64,000 bases of DNA from Candidatus Leptofilum proximum (GCA_016710325.1 JADJXK010000001.1:1860001-1924000); one strand, 5' to 3'. Numbered from the stretch's first letter, positions 1-8,988 are shown. Numbers and translations: made by a program. The notes: generated from the letters alone by a model not told the origin.

Positions 1-42
1 GCCGCCGTGGCGCTGGCCAAAGAATGGGCAAAGGAGAGTTGA
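1..42 (+). CDS. C-terminal end of a truncated upstream gene
   Basis: Only the last 13 codons and a TGA lie in the window (ending ALAKEWAKES). The frame is open from base 1, and the stop lies six bases before the next ATG, with the AAGGAG ribosome site of the next gene inside this tail. Tight spacing suggests an operon with the URO-D-type methyltransferase downstream. In such clusters the partner is often a corrinoid protein or a second methyltransferase, but nothing in 13 residues shows which. Confidence 0.6.
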   Translation, partial: AAVALAKEWAKES

Positions 43-48
43 GTCATC

Positions 49-1377
49 ATGTTCGTGAGACCTGATAATTGGAATAAATTGTCTCCCATGGAACGGCGCC
101 AGGTGCGCCTGGATAACTGGCAGAATGCGCCGATAGAATTTATGAGCCCGGAAGCGGAAGCCAACTACAAAGAGCGAATCGGCCGTTTGCGCAAAATCTA
201 CGACATGGCACCGCACGATCGCCCCATTGCTGATGGGTTTATGGGGGCCAACGAATACGTGGTGCGCCGCAAGGGCATGAACGGCAAGGACATGGTGTAC
301 AACCATGAGAAGCTGCGCGAACCGCTGTTGGCGTTCCATAACGAGTTTCAGCCGGATACGGCCGTATCTCCCCTACCATACCCCGGCAAAGTGATGGATC
401 TGCTCAATTACCAGACCTACATCTGGGGCGGACAAAAGCTGCCCGATGAGCTGACCATCCAGGCGGTTGAAGGCGAATACATGATGGCCGACGAATACCG
501 CGTGTTTGCCGCCGACCCGACCGACTTCTGGCTGAAAAAATATCTGCCCCGCGTCATGCCGGCGCTTGGCCCGCTGGCCATGCTTACCGAGTTCCCCCGC
601 GTCTCCGAAAATGTGGACCTCATCGACATGATCCTGCCCTTTGGCCTGCCGCCGTTCCAGGCCATGCTGCAAACCCTCATGGAAGCGGGCAACGAGCTGA
701 TGAAGATGCTCGGCGCCGTTGGCCAGACAGCTGGCATGATTGCCGCGTCCGGTTTCCCCAGCATGGGCTTCAATATCGTCAAGACCCCGTTTGACTACCT
801 GGGCGACACGCTGCGCGGCACCAAGGGCATCCTCACGGACATGTACCGCCACCCGAACGACTTGCTGGCCGCCTGCGAGGCGTACGTGCCTGTGTTGATC
901 AACGCTGTAGTCAACGCCAGTGACCGCAACGGCGCGCCCGCGGCATTGTACGTGCTGCACAAGGGTGCAGATTCCTTCATGTCCCAGGCCCAGTTCGAGA
1001 AGTTCTACTGGCCTACCTGGAAGCAGGTGATGCTGGCCCTGTACGAAGAAGGCATCACCAGCTACCTGTTCATCGAAGGTTCCTACAACAAGCGGCTGCA
1101 AAACCTGGCCGAAATGCCGGAAAAATCCCTGGTGTGCCACTTTGACCAGACCGACATGGGACCGGTGAAGGAACTCTTGAGCGACAAGTACATCATTGCC
1201 GGGAATGTGCCTGCCTCCTTGATGGCTACTGGCACGACGGATGAAGTACGCGCCTACTGCGACAACCTGATGGACCTGTTTGGCGATGCCCCTGGCTACA
1301 TCATGGCCCACGGCTGCTACTTTGAAAACACCACCGATGACAAAATGCGGGCGTTCATCGATTCGGTTAAACGGTAG
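49..1377 (+). CDS. Uroporphyrinogen decarboxylase-family (MtaA/CmuA-like) methyltransferase
   Basis: The 442-residue protein has the URO-D fold signature towards its C-terminus: a CHFDQTDMGPVKE segment, then YIIAGNVPASLM and GYIMAHGCYFEN. These match the GNV...GC pattern of the MtaA/CmuA branch of URO-D proteins rather than true HemE, which is shorter (about 350 aa) and has a conserved N-terminal Arg-rich motif not seen here. Members move methyl groups between corrinoid proteins and thiols or other acceptors. The Cys/His residues near the C-terminus are candidates for the zinc site. An AAGGAG site lies about 12 bases before the ATG. It follows the truncated gene by six bases and is probably co-transcribed. 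The substrate cannot be told from sequence. Confidence 0.8.
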   Translation: MFVRPDNWNKLSPMERRQVRLDNWQNAPIEFMSPEAEANYKERIGRLRKIYDMAPHDRPIADGFMGANEYVVRRKGMNGKDMVYNHEKLREPLLAFHNEFQPDTAVSPLPYPGKVMDLLNYQTYIWGGQKLPDELTIQAVEGEYMMADEYRVFAADPTDFWLKKYLPRVMPALGPLAMLTEFPRVSENVDLIDMILPFGLPPFQAMLQTLMEAGNELMKMLGAVGQTAGMIAASGFPSMGFNIVKTPFDYLGDTLRGTKGILTDMYRHPNDLLAACEAYVPVLINAVVNASDRNGAPAALYVLHKGADSFMSQAQFEKFYWPTWKQVMLALYEEGITSYLFIEGSYNKRLQNLAEMPEKSLVCHFDQTDMGPVKELLSDKYIIAGNVPASLMATGTTDEVRAYCDNLMDLFGDAPGYIMAHGCYFENTTDDKMRAFIDSVKR

Positions 1378-1458
1378 TGGTCTGGTACGGGTGAACAATA
1401 CAGTTTGACGAAGTAAGCATTCCCAAAAGAAGGCGGGCTCCACTGTCCGGTTTTGAGA

Positions 1459-2712
1459 ATGCTTGCTCTTTTATTCACATTTTGGGTGACTATGAATCGA
1501 TCCAGCGCTGTTCAAGCAGGTGAAGGTAGGGAAACTGCCGTATCTAGCACCTCCTATGCCTGGGTCATCCTCTTTGCTGTCTTCATCGCCAGCGTGGCCG
1601 CCTCGCTGAACCAGAACAAGGTGCCACCCCTCATGCCCGTGCTCATGCAGGGGTTTAACATTACCTTGAGTCAGGCTGGGCTGCTCATGTCGGTGTTTAG
1701 CATCACCGGCTTTGTGCTGGCCTTGCCAACCGGGTTCATCATCCAGCGTTTTGGACCCAAAACCACCGGGCTGATTGCCCTGGCCAGTCTGGTGATTGGC
1801 GCGGGATTAGGCGCTGTCTCCGGCAGTATGAGCCTGCTGCTGGCCAGCCGTATCATCGAAGGTGTGGGCATGGGGCTGATTGCCGTAGTGGCCCCGGCCT
1901 TGATTGTCCTCTGGTTCCCTCGGGAAAAGCAAGGCAGCCCGATGGGCATTTGGGCGACCTGGGTGCCATTGGGCAGCATTCTGATGCTCTTGTTGGCACC
2001 GCGCATGAGTGAGGCTTTTGGGTGGGCCTTGGTCTGGTGGTTTGGTGCTGCGTTTGCCCTGGTGGCGCTGCTGTTGTTTTACATGCTGCTTCGCCTGCCA
2101 TCCGCCGAACCGGGTCTGCTGGCTGAGTCTGCTCCGCCTACACCCAACTTAATCCAGTCCCTGGCCAACCGCGATATCTGGCTGTTGGCGTTTACGTTTT
2201 TCTGCTTCAATCTGGTCTTTTTTCCCCTGGCAACCTACTTTCCCACGTTTCTGACGGAGGTGCGAGGCTATTCTCTCACTGCCGCCGCCTCAGTAACCAG
2301 CATTTTTACGGCCGTTATCCTCATTTCCGCCCCGCTGGCAGGCTGGCTGTCTGACGTCATCGGTTCGCGCAAGCTGGTGTTGACCCTGCCGTTTCTGCTG
2401 GTGGCAGGGTTGATGGTTTTGCCTTTCCAGGTGGTAGGCTGGCAAATCATCGCCTTTTTTGCGGTGCTCGGTTTGATTGCCGGGGCGGTGCCCACGGCCA
2501 CCTTTGCCGCTGCGCCAGAGGTCATGCAGTCACCCCAACTGGCTGGCCTTGGCCTGGCGGTGATCATGCTGGGCCAGAACCTGGGAATGTTTGTGGCTCC
2601 GGTGCTGTTTGGCGCGTTAGTCGAAGCCGATGGCTGGGTTGCGGCGGGCCACTGGCTGATACCGTTTGCCCTGCTGGGTTTTGTAGCGGGCCGGCTGGTT
2701 AAGATGCGTTGA
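1459..2712 (+). CDS. MFS transporter
   Basis: About 417 residues with roughly twelve hydrophobic segments and the MFS pattern: a TGFIIQRFGPKTTG loop after TM2 (the DRxGRR-like motif A) and a second copy GWLSDVIGSRKLVLT after TM8. It resembles the nitrate/cyanate or oxalate/formate branch of sugar-phosphate-type permeases (CynX-like), but the substrate is unknown. The start is uncertain: TTG at 1453, ATG at 1459 and ATG at 1492 are in frame and none has a convincing ribosome site. It lies 80 bases after the methyltransferase and may transport that pathway's substrate or product (inference). An ACGGCCGT motif sits near 2308. Confidence 0.85.
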   Translation: MLALLFTFWVTMNRSSAVQAGEGRETAVSSTSYAWVILFAVFIASVAASLNQNKVPPLMPVLMQGFNITLSQAGLLMSVFSITGFVLALPTGFIIQRFGPKTTGLIALASLVIGAGLGAVSGSMSLLLASRIIEGVGMGLIAVVAPALIVLWFPREKQGSPMGIWATWVPLGSILMLLLAPRMSEAFGWALVWWFGAAFALVALLLFYMLLRLPSAEPGLLAESAPPTPNLIQSLANRDIWLLAFTFFCFNLVFFPLATYFPTFLTEVRGYSLTAAASVTSIFTAVILISAPLAGWLSDVIGSRKLVLTLPFLLVAGLMVLPFQVVGWQIIAFFAVLGLIAGAVPTATFAAAPEVMQSPQLAGLGLAVIMLGQNLGMFVAPVLFGALVEADGWVAAGHWLIPFALLGFVAGRLVKMR

Positions 2713-2915
2713 TCCTCAGCGGGAGTCAGTACCCTTTGTTCTTTTCAGTTTGAAGGGCTTTGCCATGCCTTGGTTTTGGCTCGTGTGGAAATCTTAACAA
2801 TCAATTAACCGCTTTTTTTTAACTTTATGGTAAAATGCGCGCGAATTTGGCTGGAACATTGTGAAAAATTTAGCCAATGAGCATGTTAAAAAAGTCGATT
2901 ACAGGTTTTACGTAG

Positions 2916-2967
2916 CCTCCCACAGGTTTGACTCCAAGCAGTGTTCCTACATGGAACCTGCGGGAGG
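2916..2967 (+). promoter_or_regulatory. Stem-loop in the leader of the HNH gene
   Basis: Two 13-base arms (2916-2928 and 2955-2967) pair with one A:C mismatch around a loop of about 26 bases. The hairpin ends 23 bases before the HNH start codon and leaves its AGGAG site free. There is no T tract, so it is not an obvious terminator for the transporter gene. The A/T-rich stretch at 2795-2835 upstream could hold the promoter. The role is unknown: an mRNA-stability or regulatory element is possible. Confidence 0.5.
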
Positions 2968-2990
2968 ATGATTGTTATTAGGAGAAGAAC

Positions 2991-3512
2991 ATGGTTGCAG
3001 TCCTGCTCTTGAATGCAAGCTACGAACCCCTGGCAGTGATTCCAAAACGGCGGGCGTTGTCTTTGCTGCTGCGTGAAGTGGTGGACGCGGCAACAGAGGA
3101 AGTGGTGGCTCTTTCCGGGTCGGCCACGTCCCTGGAGATTCCCACGGTGCTGCGGCTGCGGCGGTATGTGAACGTGCCCAAACGGGGTGCTTCCTGGAGC
3201 CGCCGGGCGGTGATGCGCCGGGATAACTTCACCTGTATTTACTGCGGTGTGCAGCCGGGCAGCCGGCAGAGCGGCCGTATTTTGCGGCACGTCGATTTTT
3301 CGGTCGATCACATTGTGCCCAAGAGCCGCAACGGCCGTAACACCTGGACCAATACCGCCTGTGCCTGCTCGGCCTGCAATAATCGCAAAGGTAACCGGCT
3401 GCCCCACGAAGCGGGTATGCACATGCTCTGGGAACCTAAAACGCCGCGCGTCGATTACCTGGTGGCCTCTGGCGATATCCCTGAAGCGTGGAAACTCTAT
3501 TTGCAGATGTAG
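2991..3512 (+). CDS. HNH endonuclease family protein
   Basis: 173 residues with a complete HNH/zinc-finger core: C82-x2-C85, then DHIVPKS with His107, Asn residues in NGRNTWTN, a second Cys cluster (C124, C126, C129) and NNRKGNR. This is the single-domain McrA-like HNH family common as a free-standing gene in many bacteria. The in vivo role of this group is largely unknown (DNA nicking or repair are possible). It starts at ATG 2991 with AGGAG nine bases upstream, behind a strong leader hairpin, and is followed by its own intrinsic terminator, so it looks monocistronic. No methyltransferase lies next to it, which argues against a restriction system. Confidence 0.9.
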   Translation: MVAVLLLNASYEPLAVIPKRRALSLLLREVVDAATEEVVALSGSATSLEIPTVLRLRRYVNVPKRGASWSRRAVMRRDNFTCIYCGVQPGSRQSGRILRHVDFSVDHIVPKSRNGRNTWTNTACACSACNNRKGNRLPHEAGMHMLWEPKTPRVDYLVASGDIPEAWKLYLQM

Positions 3513-3546
3513 TTTTCTCTGCGTGACATTTATCAAATGTGCCCGT

Positions 3547-3582
3547 GCCGTTCTTCACTGTTGAGGAACGGCCGTTTTTTTT
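3547..3582 (+). terminator. Intrinsic terminator after the HNH gene
   Basis: GCCGTTC (3547-3553) pairs with GAACGGC (3566-3572) around a 12-base loop, and eight T residues follow at 3575-3582. The 3' arm is part of an ACGGCCGT motif copy, so this iterated palindrome also serves as terminator stem. Confidence 0.85.
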
Positions 3583-3637
3583 ACACTGCCCAACAGATTA
3601 CGTTTGTTTTGCTGGTTCAAAAATAAGGAAGTGGACG

Positions 3638-3865
3638 ATGGCACACGTAGAATGGATTAAGCTGGGCACCAAGAATTGCAACTTTGTCAACGGAGCAGTC
3701 GAGCTGTTTGAGAAGCGGGTGTATCCCGTGGGTCTTATCAACAAAGGTGGCGAAGAATACCGCGTTCTGGCGCGTAAATGCTCTGCCGGTTACCAATGCA
3801 CCCACCTGGAAGACCCTTGCCAATGGGTAGATAAAGAGGGAGACGGCCGTTTATACAACCTCTAA
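3638..3865 (+). CDS. Small conserved-looking protein with four cysteines
   Basis: 75 residues, starting at the ATG at 3638 because AAGGA lies eight bases upstream and the residues before it look non-coding. It begins MAHVEWIKLGTKNCNF. Cys residues (one near position 14, then a KCSAGYQC pair and DPCQW) suggest disulphides or metal binding, but no known family is recognised. It sits between two intrinsic terminators (3547-3582 and 3902-3932), so it is an independent unit with its own promoter. Absence of a signal peptide or membrane segment predicts a cytosolic protein. Confidence 0.7.
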   Translation: MAHVEWIKLGTKNCNFVNGAVELFEKRVYPVGLINKGGEEYRVLARKCSAGYQCTHLEDPCQWVDKEGDGRLYNL

Positions 3866-3901
3866 ATTACCCTCATTCCCACAGGAGTTGAAGGAATTTT
3901 C

Positions 3902-3932
3902 AAGCGACCTGTCCGTCTGGCAGGTCGCTTTT
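3902..3932 (+). terminator. Intrinsic terminator after the small Cys protein
   Basis: A perfect 10-base stem (AAGCGACCTG at 3902-3911 with CAGGTCGCTT at 3921-3930) around a 9-base loop, with a T run at 3929-3932. Confidence 0.85.
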
Positions 3933-4290
3933 GCTGTGCCAGAATATGAGAAAACTCCCAATTTAATGACTTTCTTATTCGCTTGTGTTATTCTAAGCTC
4001 CGTGATTAATAAGTAACGATCTTTTGCCATACCTGCCTGATTCCAACTTTTGAGCCTCCACGCTCCTGCCGAGCCAATCGCCTTAGTTAGACACAGTTTA
4101 GGAAATGACCACCAACAACGGTTAACGCTGCCTGGCGAAATTTGCCAGGGCGTAAATGTGGGTGTTGGGTGGATCTACAAAATAAATTACAGGTGCGGCC
4201 ATTTTGCCCGCACTTATTCGATGAAAATTATTGAGATAACAGCCACCCCTCGCTTTTGGGGTGGCAAAGGATACAGATAAAAGACGTTTT
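3933..4290 (+). promoter_or_regulatory. Structured leader of the RNase J gene (358 bases without a gene)
   Basis: No convincing ORF lies here. Two perfect hairpins are present: CCTGGC/GCCAGG (4131-4136 and 4144-4149) and GCCACCCC/GGGGTGGC (4242-4249 and 4258-4265), the second ending 25 bases before the RNase J start. Neither has a T tract long enough to be a clear terminator. The A/T-rich stretch around 3965-4015 is the likely promoter area, but no consensus box stands out. A structured 5' leader would fit self-control of RNase J through its own mRNA (inference). Confidence 0.45.
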
Positions 4291-5922
4291 ATGAGTAAAA
4301 ATTTGAAGATTATTCCCTTGGGCGGCCTGGGGGAAATTGGTAAGAATATGACAGTTCTGGAATACGGCCGTAACCAAATTATTGTTGACTGCGGGGTGAT
4401 GTTCCCCGAAGCCGATTTGTACGGCATTGACCTTGTGCTGCCAGATTTTCAGTACGTCGTCGAAAACAAAGACATTCTCCGCGGCATCGTGCTGACACAT
4501 GGGCACATGGACCACATCGGCGGTCTGCCTTACCTGCTCAAGAAGGTGAACGTGCCAGTTTATGGCACTGATCTGACCCTGGGTATGGTGAAAAGCAAGC
4601 TGGAAGAAGCTGGCCTGCTGGAACAGGTGACCCTGGAAAAAATTGACGACACGCAGACGCTGCACCTGGGACCGTTCCGCGTGAGTCCCTTTGCCGTGGC
4701 TCATTCCATTCCCGCTTCGGTGGGGTTGGTGATCGATACGCCGGTAGGGGCTGTGGTGCACACGGGCGACTACAAGCTGGATGAAACCCCGGCTGGCGGC
4801 CGCACCACCGACCTGAAGCGCCTAAAAGAGCTGACGCCCAACGGCGTCCTGGCCCTCTTGGCCGACAGCACCAATGCTGATCGTCCAGGCCGCACTCCGA
4901 CGGAGCAGCTGGTGACCAACGCGCTGGACGAACTGTTTGTCGAGGCAAACGGCCGTCGCATCATCATCGCCACTTTCTCGTCCGTCTTGGCTCGTTTGCA
5001 GGAGATTGTGAACCTGGCGCAAAAACACGGCCGCAAGGTGGCGCTTACCGGGCGCAGCTTGAAGCAAAACGTGGAGTTGGCCCGCGAATTGGGTTATCTC
5101 AAGATTCCTAAGAAGCTGCTGGTAGACATCACCGCCAACGTGCCAGCGGGCGAACTGGTGATTTTGTCCACTGGTTCCCAGGGTGAACCCCGTTCGGCGC
5201 TGAACCGCATGGCCAAGGGCGAACACCGCGAAGTGCAGGTGCACGATGGTGACACGATTATCATCTCTGGTGGCACTATCCCCGGCAACGAGGAAGATGT
5301 GGGCCGGATGTTGAACAATTTGTTCAGCCGCGGTGCCAACGTGGTGTACGGGCCGCTGGCCACGGTACACGTGTCTGGGCACGGCAGCCGTGAGGACATG
5401 CGCATTATGCTGGAAGCCGTTAATCCGCGCTTCCTGGTTCCGGTGCACGGCGAAACGCGTCATCAGCATTTGCATGCCCAGCTGGCGCAAAAAAGCGGCA
5501 TGGCCGCCGACAACGTTTTCATCCTGGAAAATGGTTCAACATGGACCAGCGACGGGGAAAAAGCGTGGCTGGAAGATGCTGTACCAGCCAACGATGTGTA
5601 CGTGGATGGCTCGCTGATTGGCGAAATTAGCGACCTGGTGCTGCGCGATCGTGAGCGGCTGTCGCAGGACGGTTTTGTGCTGGTGTACGTGCCCATCGAC
5701 AAGCGGCGTAAGCTGGCCGGTGAGGTACAGCTTATCAGCCGGGGCTTTATGCACATGGACGCCTCGCAGGCTTTGATGAATGAGGCGAAGCGGAATTTGA
5801 AGCGGGCGTTGAAGCAAAACGGCCGTTCCCACGATGACACCATCCGGGAAACGCTGCAAAACTTCTTCTACCGCCAGACGCAATCCCGCCCGGTCATCCT
5901 GCCCCACATCGTCCGCGTATAG
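4291..5922 (+). CDS. rnj: Ribonuclease J
   Basis: 543 residues of the metallo-beta-lactamase/beta-CASP RNase J family, which combines endonuclease and 5'-3' exonuclease activity in mRNA decay and rRNA maturation. The signature THGHMDH (His70, His72, Asp74, His75) binds the two zinc ions. The start region LKIIPLGGLGEIGKNM is typical, and SGHGSREDM and PVHGE motifs of the beta-CASP part follow in the second half. The ATG at 4291 matches the usual family N-terminus, although the frame is open from a GTG at 4261. It is a single gene with a structured leader and a strong terminator. One RNase J is seen here; whether a paralogue exists elsewhere cannot be told. Confidence 0.97.
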   Translation: MSKNLKIIPLGGLGEIGKNMTVLEYGRNQIIVDCGVMFPEADLYGIDLVLPDFQYVVENKDILRGIVLTHGHMDHIGGLPYLLKKVNVPVYGTDLTLGMVKSKLEEAGLLEQVTLEKIDDTQTLHLGPFRVSPFAVAHSIPASVGLVIDTPVGAVVHTGDYKLDETPAGGRTTDLKRLKELTPNGVLALLADSTNADRPGRTPTEQLVTNALDELFVEANGRRIIIATFSSVLARLQEIVNLAQKHGRKVALTGRSLKQNVELARELGYLKIPKKLLVDITANVPAGELVILSTGSQGEPRSALNRMAKGEHREVQVHDGDTIIISGGTIPGNEEDVGRMLNNLFSRGANVVYGPLATVHVSGHGSREDMRIMLEAVNPRFLVPVHGETRHQHLHAQLAQKSGMAADNVFILENGSTWTSDGEKAWLEDAVPANDVYVDGSLIGEISDLVLRDRERLSQDGFVLVYVPIDKRRKLAGEVQLISRGFMHMDASQALMNEAKRNLKRALKQNGRSHDDTIRETLQNFFYRQTQSRPVILPHIVRV

Positions 5923-6006
5923 CGCTTCGCTTATAGCGGCAAAATAGATCGCGGAGGCGCGGAGAACGCAGAGTATTCTGGGAAGGTTCTGTGGTCTAGC
6001 GAGAAC

Positions 6007-6041
6007 GGCCGTATCGTTTCATTTCGATACGGCCTTTTTTT
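6007..6041 (+). terminator. Intrinsic terminator after RNase J
   Basis: A perfect 10-base stem (GGCCGTATCG at 6007-6016 with CGATACGGCC at 6025-6034), 8-base loop, then seven T residues. Again the 5' arm overlaps an ACGGCCGT motif. Confidence 0.92.
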
Positions 6042-6094
6042 GTTTCTGCTACAATTGTTGTGGAGAAGTTGTGAGAAAGGAACGTGTGTAAACA

Positions 6095-7498
6095 ATGAAT
6101 GCACGAAAATTTGCCCGGTTGGGTGTGCCTGAAGGGGAAGCGATGCGATTGGCCGGTACGGCCGTTCGCGATGCGCGCAGCTTTGGCATTCCCAAGCGAG
6201 ATATTCCCCAGTTGATTACGGCCGTTGTGGAAAACCCGGCCGATTATCTGCAAGACGAACTGTTTGGCGAACTGGCCGCGGCCATCCTGGCCCACGAAGA
6301 AGAACAGCCTACCTTTAGGCCGCGCCTAGAACCTGCCCCCTTCCAGATTTGGGGTGAAGACCTCGACGAAAATTCCATCAACCAGATGAAAAACGCCGCC
6401 CAGCTGCCCGTCTCCGTGCGTGGCGCGCTGATGCCCGATGCCCACTTGGGCTACGGCCTGCCCATCGGTGGGGTGCTGGCGGTGCGTAATGCCGTCATTC
6501 CTTACGCGGTGGGGGTAGACATCGCCTGCCGCATGAAGCTGAGCGTGCTCAACCTGTCGCCGCACACCCTGCGCGGCGAACAGAAGCGGCTGGCCAACGC
6601 CATCGAGTACGAAACGCGTTTTGGCATTGGCGCCAATTTCCGCAAGGGCGAGCGGCGCGATCACCCGGTGATGGAGGCGGATTGGGGGGTAACGGCCGTT
6701 ACCAGCCGCCTGCGAGACAAAGCGTGGGAGCAGCTGGGCACCAGCGGCAGCGGCAACCATTTTGTCGAGTTTGGCGTTCTCACCATCCTGAATGATGAAC
6801 TTGGCCTGGCCGAAGGCGAATACCTGGCGCTGCTGAGCCACAGCGGCAGCCGGGGCGCCGGGGCTACCGTGGCCGATTTTTACAGCAAGCTGGCCATGGA
6901 TTTGCATCCTGAGCTGCCCAAAGAGCTGCGCCACCTGGCCTGGCTGGACCTGGACAGCGATGCCGGGCGCGAATATTGGGCCGCCATGCAGCTGATGGGG
7001 CAGTACGCCGCCGCCAACCACGCCTGTATTCACCAGCACGTCGTTAAAGCGCTCAACGCCAAGGTGCTGCTGGACATTGAAAACCATCACAACTTTGCCT
7101 GGAAAGAACAGCATGATGGCGAAACGGTGATTGTGCACCGCAAAGGGGCGACGCCTGCGGGCCAGGGCGTGTTGGGTATCATTCCCGGCTCGATGGGTGC
7201 GCCTGGCTTTGTGGTGCGCGGCAGGGGCAACGAGGCGTCGCTGAATTCGGCGGCGCACGGCGCGGGGCGGCGCATGAGCCGCAAGCAGGCAATCAAATCG
7301 TTTACCTGGTCCGACGTGAAGAAGTATCTGCGCGAGCGTGACGTGACGCTGCTGTCGGCCGGGCTGGATGAGGTGCCGATGGCCTACAAAGACATCCACG
7401 AGGTGATGGCAGCCCAAGCAGGCCTGGTGGAAACGATGGCCCGATTTGATCCGAAGTTAGTGAAAATGGCTCCGGCAGGCGAGCGACCCGAAGACTGA
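6095..7498 (+). CDS. rtcB: RtcB-family RNA ligase
   Basis: 467 residues with the RtcB signatures: PDAHLGYGLPIGG, the metal site VDIAC (Asp142, Cys145), GTSGSGNHFVEFG (His222), SHSGSRGAG (His249), and NSAAHGAGR with the likely guanylylated His388. RtcB joins 2',3'-cyclic phosphate or 3'-phosphate ends to 5'-OH ends using GTP and Mn2+ and works in RNA repair or tRNA splicing. The DIAC/short form places it with the RtcB2-like branch rather than E. coli RtcB (inference). AAAGGAA lies upstream of the ATG. It lies downstream of the RNase J terminator, so the two RNA enzymes are neighbours but separate units. Confidence 0.92.
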   Translation: MNARKFARLGVPEGEAMRLAGTAVRDARSFGIPKRDIPQLITAVVENPADYLQDELFGELAAAILAHEEEQPTFRPRLEPAPFQIWGEDLDENSINQMKNAAQLPVSVRGALMPDAHLGYGLPIGGVLAVRNAVIPYAVGVDIACRMKLSVLNLSPHTLRGEQKRLANAIEYETRFGIGANFRKGERRDHPVMEADWGVTAVTSRLRDKAWEQLGTSGSGNHFVEFGVLTILNDELGLAEGEYLALLSHSGSRGAGATVADFYSKLAMDLHPELPKELRHLAWLDLDSDAGREYWAAMQLMGQYAAANHACIHQHVVKALNAKVLLDIENHHNFAWKEQHDGETVIVHRKGATPAGQGVLGIIPGSMGAPGFVVRGRGNEASLNSAAHGAGRRMSRKQAIKSFTWSDVKKYLRERDVTLLSAGLDEVPMAYKDIHEVMAAQAGLVETMARFDPKLVKMAPAGERPED

Positions 7499-7500
7499 TC

Positions 7501-7540
7501 AATTGTTAATGGTGAATGGTCAATTGTGAATTGTTAATGA
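7501..7540 (+). repeat. Short A/T-rich word repeat (AATTGTTAATGG family)
   Basis: The gap between rtcB and the next gene consists of copies of AATTGTTAATG and GGTGAATGGTCAATTGTGAATTG-like words. The same words occur at 20081-20121, inside the glycosyltransferase gene. Confidence 0.6.
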
Positions 7541-7547
7541 GGGTTTT

Positions 7548-8504
7548 GTGCTGCGACGATTATTTGGGCTGATACGGCCGTCCTCCACCTATCTACAATC
7601 AGCCTTGCCGCCCGTGCAGCCGAAGGTGCTGCTGGTGATCCACAATCCGCGGGTGCCGTCTTACGGCGGGCGGCGGCTGCACGAGGTGATGCGCTGGCAA
7701 AACCCGGATGAGCTGGTGGCGCAATACATCTACGACGTGAATGCGGCCAGTCATGGCTACGCCAACTACGAGGTAGCCGAGCGCATTGAGGTGGATGGTT
7801 TTCCGGTGAAGGAGGATGGCTTTGTCTACGACCCGGAGACGTATGTGCAGCGTTTTGTCACCCGCACCGGTTTTCACCGGCCAGATGCGGCCGATTACGG
7901 CCGTATCCTCCACGACTTCAACATCATTCCCAAAATCAACGCAGGCACGATTGATGAAGTATGGCTGATGGCTTTCCCCTATGCCGGTTATTTCGAGTCG
8001 CGTATGGTGGGGCGGGATGCCCTCTGGTGCAATGCACCGCCGCTCGTTGAGCCGCGGGCGCAGCGCCGTTTTGTCATCATGGGTTTCAGCTTTGAGCGCG
8101 GGCCGGGGGAGATGCTGGAGAATTTGGGGCACCGGGTTGAATCGATCATGAGCCATGTGTACCGCCGTCATCGAGGGGAAGCCAACTTGTGGGAACGATT
8201 TATTCGGTATGACCAGAAACATCCAGGGCGGGCCGAGTGCGGCAATGTGCATTTTGCCCCTAACAGCCAGCGCGATTACGATTGGGGCAACCACCGCACC
8301 GTGCTCAGCCGCTGCCACACCTGGCTCAACTTCCCCGACCTCAGTGGGGAGCCGCAGCCGGTAAACTGCCGTGAATGGGGCAACGGCGATATTCGCCAGC
8401 ACCATTTGTGGTGGCTGGGCCATCTACCGCATGTGGCGGGTAGTACACGCGGCATTGCTCACAATTGGTGGCAGTACATCATCAACCCCAACCTGGTGAA
8501 GTAA
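7548..8504 (+). CDS. Unrecognised conserved-looking protein
   Basis: 318 residues from a GTG start; no family is recognised. The N-terminal part after residue 25 contains VLLVIHNPRVPSYGGRRLHEVM, and the middle has VWLMAFPYAGYFESRM, RRFVIMGFSFERGPGEMLEN, then CGNVHFAPNSQRDYDWGN and WWLGHLPHV. Repeated His, Asp and Trp residues in the C-terminal third (HFAPNS, HTWLNFPD, HHLWWLGHLPH) suggest a metal or carbohydrate site. There is no clear signal peptide. The composition matches the neighbours, and two ACGGCCGT copies lie inside. It is separated from rtcB only by a short repeat, so co-transcription is possible. Confidence 0.75.
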   Translation: MLRRLFGLIRPSSTYLQSALPPVQPKVLLVIHNPRVPSYGGRRLHEVMRWQNPDELVAQYIYDVNAASHGYANYEVAERIEVDGFPVKEDGFVYDPETYVQRFVTRTGFHRPDAADYGRILHDFNIIPKINAGTIDEVWLMAFPYAGYFESRMVGRDALWCNAPPLVEPRAQRRFVIMGFSFERGPGEMLENLGHRVESIMSHVYRRHRGEANLWERFIRYDQKHPGRAECGNVHFAPNSQRDYDWGNHRTVLSRCHTWLNFPDLSGEPQPVNCREWGNGDIRQHHLWWLGHLPHVAGSTRGIAHNWWQYIINPNLVK

Positions 8505-8735
8505 CCTCTAGAAATAACGGTAAGTTGACGGTGAAACGGCCGTTCTCCTTCCTGTTTCCCCTTACCTTCAGCCACCGCTTCCGGCCCAAAATAGTGAGAC
8601 TATAGTACTGAACTGACCGTACTAGTGACTTCATTTTGGGAAAACCGTAGACTAAACCATATCTTACAGCGAAGATTACGGATTAATTTCAGTCAATAGA
8701 AATCTTTAGCACTATTTTTAAGGGGAAGGGCCGGA

Positions 8736-8921
8736 GTGACTATCATGACCATTATCATCGCGTTAACCACCGCATCATTTGTAGCTTCTGCTTTGGTAGT
8801 ATCTGCTTGCGCCTTATCCTCCCGCCTGAGTGAGCGAGAGGGGCTCGAAGAATGTTATGCTGAAAAGGCTGAAACTGGAACCGTAGCCACCGAAGCTGCC
8901 ACACCCTTTTCGCTAAATTAA
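8736..8921 (+). CDS. Possible small membrane protein
   Basis: A 58-61 residue ORF (GTG at 8736 or ATG at 8745) with one hydrophobic segment (IIIALTTASFVASALVVSACAL) and a charged tail. An AAGGGGAAGGG stretch precedes it, and an intrinsic terminator follows 38 bases after the stop, which supports a real transcript. No homologue is recognised. The stretch 8505-8735 before it holds no gene; it contains an ACGGCCGT copy and a short inverted pair TAGTAC/GTACTA around 8604-8625. Confidence 0.45.
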   Translation: MTIMTIIIALTTASFVASALVVSACALSSRLSEREGLEECYAEKAETGTVATEAATPFSLN

Positions 8922-8959
8922 GAAGTCGTTTTCCACCTCTGACCGGGAGTCTTGATACG

Positions 8960-8988
8960 GCCGTCACCTCGTGTGGCGGCTTTTTTTT
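8960..8988 (+). terminator. Intrinsic terminator
   Basis: GCCGTCAC (8960-8967) pairs with GTGGCGGC (8973-8980) with one G:T pair, 5-base loop, then eight T residues. It closes the small ORF ending at 8921. Confidence 0.85.

Noticed and set aside
373..1443. Long minus-strand open frame of 356 codons opposite the URO-D gene
   Set aside because: His/Gln/Val-rich shadow of a well-supported gene; no domain.
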